Assembly: GCA_017549385.1 (NCBI GenBank)
Contig: JAFYUX010000010.1
Coordinates: 1-5,664, forward strand
From: Bacillota bacterium
GTDB lineage: Bacteria; Bacillota; Clostridia; Peptostreptococcales; Anaerovoracaceae
DNA: 5,664 nt
Direction of reading: 5' to 3'
Shown here: in pieces, positions 1 through 5,664 of the stretch
Layout: the number at the start of each line of letters is the position of its first letter
Position numbering within the stretch: position 1 is the first letter of the stretch
Made by a program: the position numbers and the translations under genes
The notes under the pieces: generated by a model
The model's input: only the letters and a program-made list of their open reading frames with translations
Told to the model about the DNA's origin: nothing
Databases searched by the model: none

Positions 1-1
1 T

Positions 2-1579
2 ACAAACCTTTATAGTTTCCACGCCATGTTCCGTATAGTCCTGGACAAAGAGTTCCGCATACGAGGCATGAATGCCAACGAACTTTACGAAAGCCAAGGC
101 GACTGGTGCCTTATCTCGGGTGACCGACTAGGTGCTATATCTGCCTACACGGAGTGTAGAGATTTCGAACGTATTCTCAATATCATGTCAGAAAGACAGG
201 CTAGCTTCCTGATGAATGTAGCACCTCGAGTGCTCACCAAGGCATTCGGTAAGATGCCGCTGGATGTGCGTCTGTCGAACCCTATCGGGTACCTGACATA
301 TATATATTCCTACAGTAATATCATCGACATCAAAAAAGGTGCCGAGATGCTGGCAGAAGCAAAAGAATATTATCAGAGTGTGAGAAATCTGGATGACAGA
401 AATCAGATCTTTGGCGAAATTGCTCTGATAGAAAGCTTAACTGCCTTTAATGATATTCAAAAGATGTTCCAGTGTTACGACAGAGCAAACGAATATTTCG
501 ACGGCGGAACATCACGTATCTTTAACTCAAGCGTATCTATCACGTTTGGTATCCCTCTGACAATGTTCCTTTACCATAAGGAACCGGGAGGAATGAAAGC
601 ACTGGTAGAACTTGTAGAAGAAGAACTCTGGATGTATACTCATATAGCTAACGGATCGGGTACAGGTTACGAACTCCTTATCCGTGCCGAATACGAGTAT
701 ATGACAGGCAATTTTGAACAGGCCGAAATGATCGCGTACAAGGCGATTTACAAAGCCAAGATGCGAGATCAGGGCGGTATCGTAATGTCAGCTTCATTCC
801 TTCTTCTGCGAATGGCTCTGTTTGCAGGAAAGACAAGAGAAGTTGATGAAATTCTTCTGCAGATGATGCAGGAAGTAGAAAAAGAAAATAATCCTGCTAT
901 GCGTGGATGTTATGAGTTTGTTCTCGGTTATGTATATGGCTACATGGGCAAGACAAATCTTATTCCGCAGTGGCTCAAGGATATAAATATGAATAAAGGT
1001 AAGCTGATGGCTCCTGCCCGTCACAGCGGCTACCTCATTGCAGGTAAGGTTATCAGCGAAACACATGATTACAAGAGACTTGAAACTTTTGCTGACGAGC
1101 TTATAGAGCTGTTCAGCGAAAAGAGAAATCTCATTGGTATCATGATTGCCAATGTGTACAAGGCAATTGCTCTTTACCACAACACCGGCATGGAAAGTGC
1201 CATTGTTCCGATGAAAGAGGCTCTGGCTCTCAGTGAGCCGGACGGTTGCTACGTAACTCTGGCAGAAAACTCTTATGAGATAATATCCATCCTGGAGGAA
1301 ATCGGAACGCCATATGCTCTCAAGGTAAGAGACATGGCAAAAGCCTATACAGCCTCCAAGGCGGCGTATAGAAATCGCAAAAAAGAAATCTCCCTTACAA
1401 AGAGAGAGGTGGAAGTTATGGATTTCGTATGCGACGGATATACGGCAGAAGCTATCTCAAAGATGATCTACGTATCACATTCAACAGTAAAAAAGCATAT
1501 AAAAGCGGCTTATGAAAAGTTAGGAGTAAACAAAAAGGCTGATGCTATTGCTGAGTATAAAAAACTTACGGGCAAATAG
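2..1579 (+). CDS. LuxR-family (MalT-like) transcriptional regulator, 5'-truncated by window edge
   Basis: This is the C-terminal part of a large ATP-dependent type LuxR regulator. The frame is open from base 2, and the residues before the first ATG (base 26) read TNLYSFHA, joining into YSFHAMF. That matches the 'Y.FH.LF...L' segment after the NTPase domain in MalT-like proteins. No Shine-Dalgarno precedes base 26, so that Met is internal and the N-terminal STAND/AAA ATPase should lie upstream. Residues after it (ESQGDW...GDRLGAISAYTECRDFERIL) fit the usual helical connector. The middle (about bases 300-1380) is helical and TPR-like, for example RAEYEYMTGNFEQAEMIAYKA split over one repeat. A LuxR helix-turn-helix occupies bases 1388-1570, with LTKREVEVMDFV, then EAISKMIYVSHSTVKKHI and YEKLGV as recognition and dimer parts. 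It likely binds DNA in response to an unknown inducer. Codon use is mixed (AAA and AAG), unlike the genes downstream. The target genes cannot be read from the sequence. Confidence 0.9.
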   Translation, partial: TNLYSFHAMFRIVLDKEFRIRGMNANELYESQGDWCLISGDRLGAISAYTECRDFERILNIMSERQASFLMNVAPRVLTKAFGKMPLDVRLSNPIGYLTYIYSYSNIIDIKKGAEMLAEAKEYYQSVRNLDDRNQIFGEIALIESLTAFNDIQKMFQCYDRANEYFDGGTSRIFNSSVSITFGIPLTMFLYHKEPGGMKALVELVEEELWMYTHIANGSGTGYELLIRAEYEYMTGNFEQAEMIAYKAIYKAKMRDQGGIVMSASFLLLRMALFAGKTREVDEILLQMMQEVEKENNPAMRGCYEFVLGYVYGYMGKTNLIPQWLKDINMNKGKLMAPARHSGYLIAGKVISETHDYKRLETFADELIELFSEKRNLIGIMIANVYKAIALYHNTGMESAIVPMKEALALSEPDGCYVTLAENSYEIISILEEIGTPYALKVRDMAKAYTASKAAYRNRKKEISLTKREVEVMDFVCDGYTAEAISKMIYVSHSTVKKHIKAAYEKLGVNKKADAIAEYKKLTGK

Positions 1580-1690
1580 TTAAAAAGTATCCTTTTTGGA
1601 CCATATACTTATTGAAGTATTCTGCTAAAATAGGTATTGTCGAAAGACTCAATGACAAAGTAATCACTCACTCTTAACACACATATAAAT

Positions 1691-1714
1691 GATCAGATAT
1701 TTTCCTATCTGATC
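1691..1714. repeat. Perfect 9-bp inverted repeat with 6-nt spacer (hairpin or operator)
   Basis: The left arm GATCAGATA (1691-1699) and the right arm TATCTGATC (1706-1714) are perfect reverse complements around a TTTTCC spacer. The element lies two bases before the A-run of the following terminator stem. As RNA it would form a moderately stable hairpin next to the terminator; as DNA it could be a dimer-binding site. The sequence alone does not decide between these. Confidence 0.65.
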
Positions 1715-1716
1715 CC

Positions 1717-1747
1717 AAAAGCAGCCGCGGCCATCGGCTGCTTTTTT
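1717..1747 (+). terminator. Strong intrinsic (Rho-independent) terminator
   Basis: The stem GCAGCCG (1721-1727) pairs with CGGCTGC (1735-1741) around the seven-base loop CGGCCAT, and the AAAA before it can pair with the first Ts of the following T-run (1742-1747). A second T-rich run follows at 1750-1754. The A-run on the left side means it could also work on the opposite strand, though no minus-strand gene reaches it. It lies 137 nt after the regulator's stop codon, so it ends that transcript or, if a promoter lies in the gap, acts in the leader of the downstream cluster. Confidence 0.88.
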
Positions 1748-1793
1748 GCTTTTTCAAGGTTAATTTATAAAATTACATATATACTTCAGAAAA

Positions 1794-1799
1794 GAGGAG
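1794..1799 (+). promoter_or_regulatory. Ribosome binding site of the trigger factor gene
   Basis: GAGGAG sits 9 nt before the ATG at 1809. It fixes the short start of this protein: the sequence upstream is a terminator and AT-rich spacer, so there is no room for the missing N-terminal domain. Confidence 0.85.
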
Positions 1800-1808
1800 A
1801 AACATATA

Positions 1809-2741
1809 ATGAAAGAAGAAATGTTCAAGGTAGTGGTAGGCCAGTACAAGGGCCTCGTTGCAGAAAGAGAAAGTGCAGAAGTTACAGAAGCTGAACTCGA
1901 ACAGACTTGCAAGGCACAGGCAAGAAGATTCAAGCAGAACATCGAAGTAACTGACAGACCAGTTCAGAATGGTGACGTTGCTACAATCGATTACGAAGGT
2001 TTCATCGATGGCGTTGCATTTGCTGGTGGCAAGGGTGAGGGTTTCCCTCTCGAAATCGGTTCTGGCATGTTCATTCCTGGTTTCGAAGAACAGCTCGTTG
2101 GCGCAGAAGTTGGCCAGACTGTAGACGTTAACCTTTCTTTCCCAGCTGATTATCACGCAAGCGATCTCGCTGGCAAGCCTGCTTTATTCGTAGTAAAGGT
2201 AAACAAGATCGAAGAAGTACACGTTCCAGAACTGGACAAGAGCGTAGTTGCTGACATCAAGGCTCAGCTCGTAGAACAGAAGAAGCAGAAGGTAGAAGAA
2301 CTTTTCGAAAACACTCTCGTAAAGCAGATTATCGAAACTTCTGAAGTTCAGATGGAAGAAGATCACCTCGCTCAGGAAGCTATGCTCATGGTAGAAGAAT
2401 GGAAGGCAATGGTTAGACAGCAGGGTATGGATCCTGACCAGTATCTCAAGCAGATGGGTATGGACGAAATGCTCCTCGCAACTCAGATGATCAACCAGGC
2501 TGAACTCCGTCTCAAGTCTAGACTCGTTCTCGAAGCTATCGCTCAGCAGGAAGGTTTCGAAGCTACAGAAGCTGATGTAAATGACGAACTCGATAAGATG
2601 GCAATCATGTATCAGATTTCTCCAGAAGATATCAAGGCTAAGCTCCAGTCAGAACACTTCAAGGCTCTCGAAGCAGATATCAGAATGAGAAAGTCTATCG
2701 AACTTATCAAGAAGCACGTAGTTAGCCCAAGTGCAAAATAA
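1809..2741 (+). CDS. tig: Short trigger-factor-like peptidyl-prolyl isomerase/chaperone lacking the ribosome-binding domain
   Basis: The 310-residue product is a cytosolic FKBP-type prolyl isomerase and folding chaperone of the trigger factor family; no signal peptide is visible. It begins (VGQYKGL, residues 10-16) at the linker that in full-length trigger factor follows the ribosome-binding domain. Residues about 54-137 are the FKBP domain, with [45 protein letters not shown] and [13 protein letters not shown] in the canonical order. Residues about 138-310 are the helical substrate-cradling domain, including QYLKQMG and [18 protein letters not shown]. Full-length family members have about 430 residues and a GFRxGKxP ribosome-docking motif, which is absent here. 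The segment after PELD is also shorter than usual. It leads an operon with metG, 14 nt away. Lys is AAG except at codon 2 and the last codon, suggesting high expression. It may be a second, ribosome-independent paralogue, since the canonical gene normally neighbours clpP/clpX. The family call is firm; the role off the ribosome is inferred. Confidence 0.92.
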   Translation: MKEEMFKVVVGQYKGLVAERESAEVTEAELEQTCKAQARRFKQNIEVTDRPVQNGDVATIDYEGFIDGVAFAGGKGEGFPLEIGSGMFIPGFEEQLVGAEVGQTVDVNLSFPADYHASDLAGKPALFVVKVNKIEEVHVPELDKSVVADIKAQLVEQKKQKVEELFENTLVKQIIETSEVQMEEDHLAQEAMLMVEEWKAMVRQQGMDPDQYLKQMGMDEMLLATQMINQAELRLKSRLVLEAIAQQEGFEATEADVNDELDKMAIMYQISPEDIKAKLQSEHFKALEADIRMRKSIELIKKHVVSPSAK

Positions 2742-2746
2742 AGGAG
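2740..2746 (+). promoter_or_regulatory. Ribosome binding site of metG overlapping the tig stop codon
   Basis: AAAGGAG starts inside the TAA stop codon of the preceding gene and lies 9 nt before the metG ATG at 2756. The overlap ties the two genes tightly and favours translation of metG directly after tig on the same mRNA. Confidence 0.85.
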
Positions 2747-2755
2747 AAAATTAAA

Positions 2756-4717
2756 ATGTCAGAAAAGAAAACATTTTATATAACAACACCTATCTACTAT
2801 CCTAGTGCAGACCTCCATATCGGTCACACATACTGCACAGTAATGGCTGATGCTATGGCTCGTTTCAAGAGAGCTACTGGCTATGATGTTAGATTCCTTA
2901 CTGGTACTGACGAACACGGCCAGAAGATCCAGACTGTAGCAGAAAAGAACGGCGTAACTCCACAGCAGTATGTTGATGACGTTGTTGGCCGTATCAGAAA
3001 GCTCTGGGACACAATGGAAATCTCTTATGATGATTTCATCAGAACAACAGAAGACAGACACGTTAAGCGTGTTCAGCAGATATTCATGAAGATGTACGAC
3101 AAGGGCGACATCTACAAGAGTGAATACGAAGGTCTCTACTGCACACCATGTGAATCTTTCTGGACAGAAACTCAGGCTGTTGATGGAAAGTGCCCAGACT
3201 GCGGCAGACCTGTAGAAAAGGCAAAGGAAGAAGCATACTTCTTCAAGATGTCAAAGTATCAGGAAAGACTCCTCGACTTACTCGAAAACAATCCTGAATT
3301 CCTCCAGCCGGAGGCTCGCAGAAATGAAATGATCAATTTCATCAAGCAGGGTCTCGATGATCTCTGTATTTCAAGATCAACATTTGACTGGGGTATTCCT
3401 GTACCAGTAGACGAAAAGCACGTTATCTATGTATGGCTTGACGCTCTCACAAACTACATCACTGCTTTAGGTTACCCTGAAACAGAAGAAATGATGGACA
3501 ACTACTGGCCTGGCATCCACCTGGTAGGTAAGGAAATCGTAAGATTCCACTCTATCATCTGGCCTGCAATGCTCATGTCATTAGAAATTCCGCTTCCAAA
3601 GCACGTTCTCGGCCACGGCTGGATCCTCTTAGAAGGCGGTAAGATGTCAAAGTCTAGAGGTAACGTTGTAGATCCAGTTAGACTTATCGACCGTTACGGT
3701 ATCGATGCTCTCAAGTACTTCTTACTTAGAGAATACGCATTTGGCCAGGATGGTCTCTATACAAACGAAGTAATGCTCAACAGACTCAACTATGATCTTG
3801 CCAACGACCTTGGTAACCTCGTAAGCAGAACTGTTGCTATGGTAGAAAAGTACAACGGTGGCGTTGTTCCTGCACCAAAGGTTGCAGGCGAACCTGATGC
3901 TGACCTCATCGAAATGGGTACTACTACAGCTGGCAGAGTTGAAATGAACATGGACAAGTTCAGCTTCAACATGGCTCTCGAAGAAATCTGGAAGTTCATC
4001 AGACGTACAAACAAGTATATCGACGAAACAGCTCCATGGATTCTCGCTAAGGACGAAGCATCTAAGGACAGACTCGATACAGTTATGTTCAACTTAGTTG
4101 AAGCAATCAGAATCATATCTGTACTTATCAACCCATTCCTCCACCACACTTCTGTAAAGATCAGAGAACAGCTCGGCATCGCAGAAGAAGCAGTGGCATG
4201 GGAAGACACAGCGAGATTTGATATGATGGCTGGCAAGACTGTAAAGAAGGGCGAAGCTATCTTCCCAAGACTCGATATCGAAAAGGAAATCGCAGAACTT
4301 GAAGCAATCACAGCTGAACAGATGGCTATCGCAAAGGCAAAGGCTGCAAAGGATGCTGGTATCGAACCTGCTGCAGAAAAGGAACTTGCTCCATTAAAGC
4401 CAGAAATCGCTATCGACGATTTCAATAAGATCGATCTCAGAGTTGGTAAGATCCTCTCATGCGAAAAGCACCCTAAGGCTGATAAGCTCCTGGTATCTCA
4501 GGTACAGGTTGGCGCTGAAGTAAGACAGATCGTTTCTGGCGTTGCTGCATACTACACACCAGAAGACATGGTAGGCAAGAGCGTAGTAGTTGTTGCTAAC
4601 CTCAAGCCTGCAAAGCTCAGAGGCGAAAAGTCAGAAGGCATGATTCTCTTTGCTGATAATGGCGACAGACTCGAATTCGTAACAACTGATGCTCCTGACG
4701 GAGAAATGGTAAAATAG
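2756..4717 (+). CDS. metG: Methionyl-tRNA synthetase with C-terminal tRNA-binding domain
   Basis: This class I aminoacyl-tRNA synthetase charges tRNA-Met, including the initiator, with methionine using ATP, in the cytoplasm. The 653-residue product is full length for the form with an appended tRNA-binding domain. The Rossmann catalytic core carries the ATP-binding HIGH motif at residues 21-24 and KMSKS at 296-300. The connective insertion has one zinc knuckle of four cysteines, C129-x2-C132 and C146-x2-C149, so it is the single-knuckle type. WLDALTNYI (227-235) and [14 protein letters not shown] (258-271) are methionine-pocket and core signatures. An anticodon-binding helical domain follows at about 345-505. 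After a charged, Ala/Glu/Lys-rich linker (about 508-548), residues 552-653 form the EMAPII/OB-fold domain ([30 protein letters not shown]), which dimerises and binds tRNA in relatives. Codon bias is extreme: Lys is AAG everywhere but codons 5 and 653, and Gln is always CAG. The gene follows tig by 14 nt and precedes tatD by 61 nt. Bacillus subtilis calls its version metS. Confidence 0.98.
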   Translation: MSEKKTFYITTPIYYPSADLHIGHTYCTVMADAMARFKRATGYDVRFLTGTDEHGQKIQTVAEKNGVTPQQYVDDVVGRIRKLWDTMEISYDDFIRTTEDRHVKRVQQIFMKMYDKGDIYKSEYEGLYCTPCESFWTETQAVDGKCPDCGRPVEKAKEEAYFFKMSKYQERLLDLLENNPEFLQPEARRNEMINFIKQGLDDLCISRSTFDWGIPVPVDEKHVIYVWLDALTNYITALGYPETEEMMDNYWPGIHLVGKEIVRFHSIIWPAMLMSLEIPLPKHVLGHGWILLEGGKMSKSRGNVVDPVRLIDRYGIDALKYFLLREYAFGQDGLYTNEVMLNRLNYDLANDLGNLVSRTVAMVEKYNGGVVPAPKVAGEPDADLIEMGTTTAGRVEMNMDKFSFNMALEEIWKFIRRTNKYIDETAPWILAKDEASKDRLDTVMFNLVEAIRIISVLINPFLHHTSVKIREQLGIAEEAVAWEDTARFDMMAGKTVKKGEAIFPRLDIEKEIAELEAITAEQMAIAKAKAAKDAGIEPAAEKELAPLKPEIAIDDFNKIDLRVGKILSCEKHPKADKLLVSQVQVGAEVRQIVSGVAAYYTPEDMVGKSVVVVANLKPAKLRGEKSEGMILFADNGDRLEFVTTDAPDGEMVK

Positions 4718-4727
4718 AAAAGAAACA

Positions 4728-4747
4728 GGGTTGCCCTCGGGCAGCCC
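4728..4747 (+). terminator. GC-rich hairpin between metG and tatD, weak terminator or attenuator
   Basis: The arms GGGTTGCC (4728-4735) and GGCAGCCC (4740-4747) pair over eight positions, with one G-U wobble, around a four-base loop CTCG. Only TTTCT follows, so the U-tract is poor and termination should be partial. It starts 10 nt after the metG stop and ends 15 nt before the tatD ribosome binding site. Partial read-through would let tatD be expressed at a lower level than metG. Alternatively it stabilises the 3' end of the tig-metG mRNA. Confidence 0.65.
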
Positions 4748-4762
4748 TTTCTGCACATAATG

Positions 4763-4769
4763 AAGGAGG
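4763..4769 (+). promoter_or_regulatory. Ribosome binding site that fixes the tatD start
   Basis: AAGGAGG is a near-perfect Shine-Dalgarno sequence. It lies 9 nt before the ATG at 4779 but directly touches the in-frame TTG at 4770, which leaves no spacing. The ATG is therefore the start. Confidence 0.9.
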
Positions 4770-4778
4770 TTGAAAAAT

Positions 4779-5549
4779 ATGCTTTTTGACTCTCATGCAC
4801 ACCTCGATGTGCCTCATTTTGATGAGGATAGAAAAGAACTCTTTAAGAAAATCGAAGAAAGCAATGTTTCTTTCGTGGTAAATCCTGGTGTTGACCTGGA
4901 AACTTCACGTAATGCTATCAAGCTTGCTCAGGAATATCCATGGCTCTATGCTGCTGTAGGTTTCTACCCGCAGGAAACTAGATATATGGATGACGACATG
5001 CTGGTGCTCATCGAAAACCTTGCAAAAAAGGACAAGGTTGTAGCCATTGGTGAAATCGGTCTCGACTATTACTGGGATCGTACACCACACGATGTTCAGC
5101 AGTACTGGTTCAGAAAGCAGCTCCAGCTTGCTATCAAACTCAATCTTCCAGTAATCATCCACGACAGAGAAGCTCATGGTGACATCGTTCAGATTCTCTA
5201 TGAGGAAAAAGTGTTCGAAAATACTAAGGTTCTCATGCACTGCTACTCAGGCAGCGCATCCATGGCAAAAGAACTTCTCAAGCACGGTTGCTATTTCTCA
5301 ATTGCAGGCCCTGTAACTTACGGCAACAACAGAAAAGCAAAAGCTGTAGTAGAAGCTATTCCGCTAGATCACATGTGTATCGAAACAGACTCACCATACC
5401 TTACACCGTTACCATTCAGAGGAAAAAGAAACGATCCAACTCTCGTGGAACACACGGCGAGAAAGATCGCAGAATTAAAGGGTGTATCATTCGAAGAAGT
5501 AGCAGAAGCTACATGTAACACAGCAAAAAAAATCTTCGGAATCAAATAA
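4779..5549 (+). CDS. tatD: TatD-family metal-dependent deoxyribonuclease
   Basis: The 256-residue product is a TatD/YabD-type hydrolase with the amidohydrolase TIM-barrel fold. Relatives are Mg-dependent 3'-5' exonucleases, some linked to DNA repair; D-aminoacyl-tRNA deacylase activity has also been ascribed to some. Metal ligands are all present: H6 and H8 in DSHAHLD, E92 in AIGEIGLDYYW, H128 in PVIIHDREA, H154 in LMHCYSGS and D204 in IETDSPYL. The PYLTPLPFRGKRNDP signature follows at 207-220, and the length is normal. ATG at 4779 is chosen over the in-frame TTG at 4770 because of ribosome binding site spacing. One unusual residue is Y63 in GFYP, where many members have His (G-x-H-P). Lys codons are mixed AAA/AAG, unlike tig and metG. 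The metG-tatD order is conserved in Bacillota. The in vivo substrate is not defined by the sequence. Confidence 0.96.
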   Translation: MLFDSHAHLDVPHFDEDRKELFKKIEESNVSFVVNPGVDLETSRNAIKLAQEYPWLYAAVGFYPQETRYMDDDMLVLIENLAKKDKVVAIGEIGLDYYWDRTPHDVQQYWFRKQLQLAIKLNLPVIIHDREAHGDIVQILYEEKVFENTKVLMHCYSGSASMAKELLKHGCYFSIAGPVTYGNNRKAKAVVEAIPLDHMCIETDSPYLTPLPFRGKRNDPTLVEHTARKIAELKGVSFEEVAEATCNTAKKIFGIK

Positions 5550-5557
5550 ACAATATT

Positions 5558-5602
5558 CCGGCGACGACTCCGTCGACAGGCAGAAAATCATACGATTTCT
5601 GC
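5558..5602. repeat. Two small hairpins between the convergent gene ends
   Basis: The first has arms CGACG (5562-5566) and CGTCG (5571-5575) with loop ACTC, with a flanking CC/GG pair (5558-5559 and 5579-5580). The second pairs GCAGAAAATC (5580-5589) with GATTTCTGC (5594-5602), one A bulged, around ATAC, and includes the stop codon of the minus-strand gene. Neither has a T-run for the plus strand. On the minus strand the first is followed by a loosely T-rich stretch, so it could be a weak terminator for that gene. Function is uncertain. Confidence 0.4.
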
Positions 5603-5664
5603 GCTGACAACGGTCATGTCGTCCCGTTCTGACTGGCCGTATCTCAATGTGGCACCCCATACGA
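5588..5664 (-). CDS. C-terminal end of a SpoIIE/PP2C-type serine phosphatase, partial
   Basis: On the minus strand the frame from the window edge reads 24 codons and ends at TGA (5590-5588). It includes LRYGQSERDDMTVVSAEIV in that order. RDDMTVV followed by a short beta strand and the stop is the typical ending of PP2C-like (SpoIIE, RsbU-type) phosphatases, where the Asp pair belongs to the metal-binding motif. These enzymes dephosphorylate anti-anti-sigma proteins, for example in sporulation. The gene is convergent with tatD, with 38 nt between the two stop codons. Only a small piece is visible, so whether it is SpoIIE itself, an RsbU-like regulator or another member of the family cannot be decided. 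The other two minus-strand frames give no family match, and one of them stops early. Confidence 0.68.
   Translation of the reverse strand, partial: VWGATLRYGQSERDDMTVVSAEIV

Larger units (their letters stand above)
1580..1808. other. Intergenic region between the LuxR regulator and the tig-metG-tatD cluster
   Basis: The gap of 229 nt is AT-rich and has no convincing coding frame. It holds, in order, a short set of repeated AAGTAT/ATACTT hexamers (1585-1620), a 9-bp inverted repeat (1691-1714), an intrinsic terminator (1717-1747), and a short AT-rich stretch before the trigger factor start. A promoter for the downstream cluster must lie here or upstream. The best -10-like boxes are TATAAA at 1766-1771 and TATACT at 1780-1785, but neither has a good -35 box at proper spacing. 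TTGAAG at 1612-1617 with TATTGT at 1635-1640 (17-nt spacer) is an alternative with about four of six matches in each box. No T-box motif (AGGGTGG-type) is present, although tRNA-synthetase genes in Bacillota often carry one. Confidence 0.7.

Noticed and set aside
794..1180. Minus-strand frame of 128 codons opposite the LuxR regulator
   Set aside because: It is fully antisense to a well-supported coding region and shows no domain or proper start signal.
1689..1712. Tiny frame MIRYFPI that could be a leader peptide over the inverted repeat
   Set aside because: It has no ribosome binding site, only seven codons and no run of a regulatory amino acid such as Met.
1760..1790. TATAAA (1766-1771) and TATACT (1780-1785) as a definite promoter
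   Set aside because: Neither has a good -35 hexamer at 16-18 nt, and the second would start transcription almost inside the ribosome binding site; kept only as a weak possibility.
1580..1808. T-box or SAM-type riboswitch controlling metG
   Set aside because: No T-box consensus (AGGGTGG-type) and no recognisable riboswitch core are present; the gap is also short for a T-box.
3790..4425. Long minus-strand frame of 211 codons opposite metG
   Set aside because: It is Ser/Ala-rich low-complexity text produced by the biased codons of metG, matches no family and has no gene-like start.
4770..4778. TTG at 4770 as an upstream start for tatD, adding three residues
   Set aside because: It abuts the Shine-Dalgarno AAGGAGG with no spacer, while ATG at 4779 has the ideal 9-nt spacing and gives the usual MLFDSHAHLD beginning.
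5288..5518. Plus-strand frame of 76 codons inside tatD
   Set aside because: It is an out-of-frame shadow of the tatD C-terminal region, rich in Arg/Ser and without a ribosome binding site.
1..5664. CRISPR array, insertion sequence, tRNA or rRNA gene, attachment site
   Set aside because: No spaced direct repeats, transposase frame with terminal repeats, cloverleaf sequence or integrase context was seen on reading both strands.

Overview
The window looks like chromosomal DNA of a low-to-moderate GC, Gram-positive anaerobe of the Clostridia/Bacillota type. The grounds are strong AGGAG-type ribosome binding sites with about 9-nt spacing, the metG-tatD neighbourhood familiar from Bacillota (metS-yabD in Bacillus subtilis), AGA as the main arginine codon, and a SpoIIE/PP2C-like phosphatase end at the right edge. 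This placement is inference from gene content; no rRNA or other taxonomic marker is present.

Layout. (1) Positions 1-1579 (+) hold the C-terminal part of a large MalT/LuxR-type transcriptional regulator: a winged-helix-like junction at the very edge, a helical TPR-like middle and a LuxR helix-turn-helix at the end. The frame stays open to the left edge, so the gene begins outside the window. (2) Positions 1580-1808 are a 229-nt gap with a perfect 9-bp inverted repeat followed directly by a strong intrinsic terminator. (3) Positions 1809-5549 (+) hold a three-gene cluster: a short trigger-factor-like peptidyl-prolyl isomerase/chaperone that lacks the ribosome-binding domain, methionyl-tRNA synthetase (metG) only 14 nt downstream, then a small hairpin and a TatD-family metal-dependent nuclease. 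(4) Positions 5588-5664 (-) hold the last 24 codons of a convergent gene whose RDDMTVV tail matches SpoIIE/PP2C-type serine phosphatases.

How the genes fit together. The short trigger factor and metG share an extreme codon bias (Lys almost only AAG, Gln only CAG), which points to joint high expression for protein synthesis and folding. tatD is looser in codon use and sits behind a hairpin, so it is probably read through at a lower level. The regulator upstream is separated by a terminator and is probably an independent unit.

No clearly new system is visible. The most notable items are the domain-reduced trigger factor in a translation operon, the tandem hairpins ahead of it, and the unlisted convergent phosphatase end.
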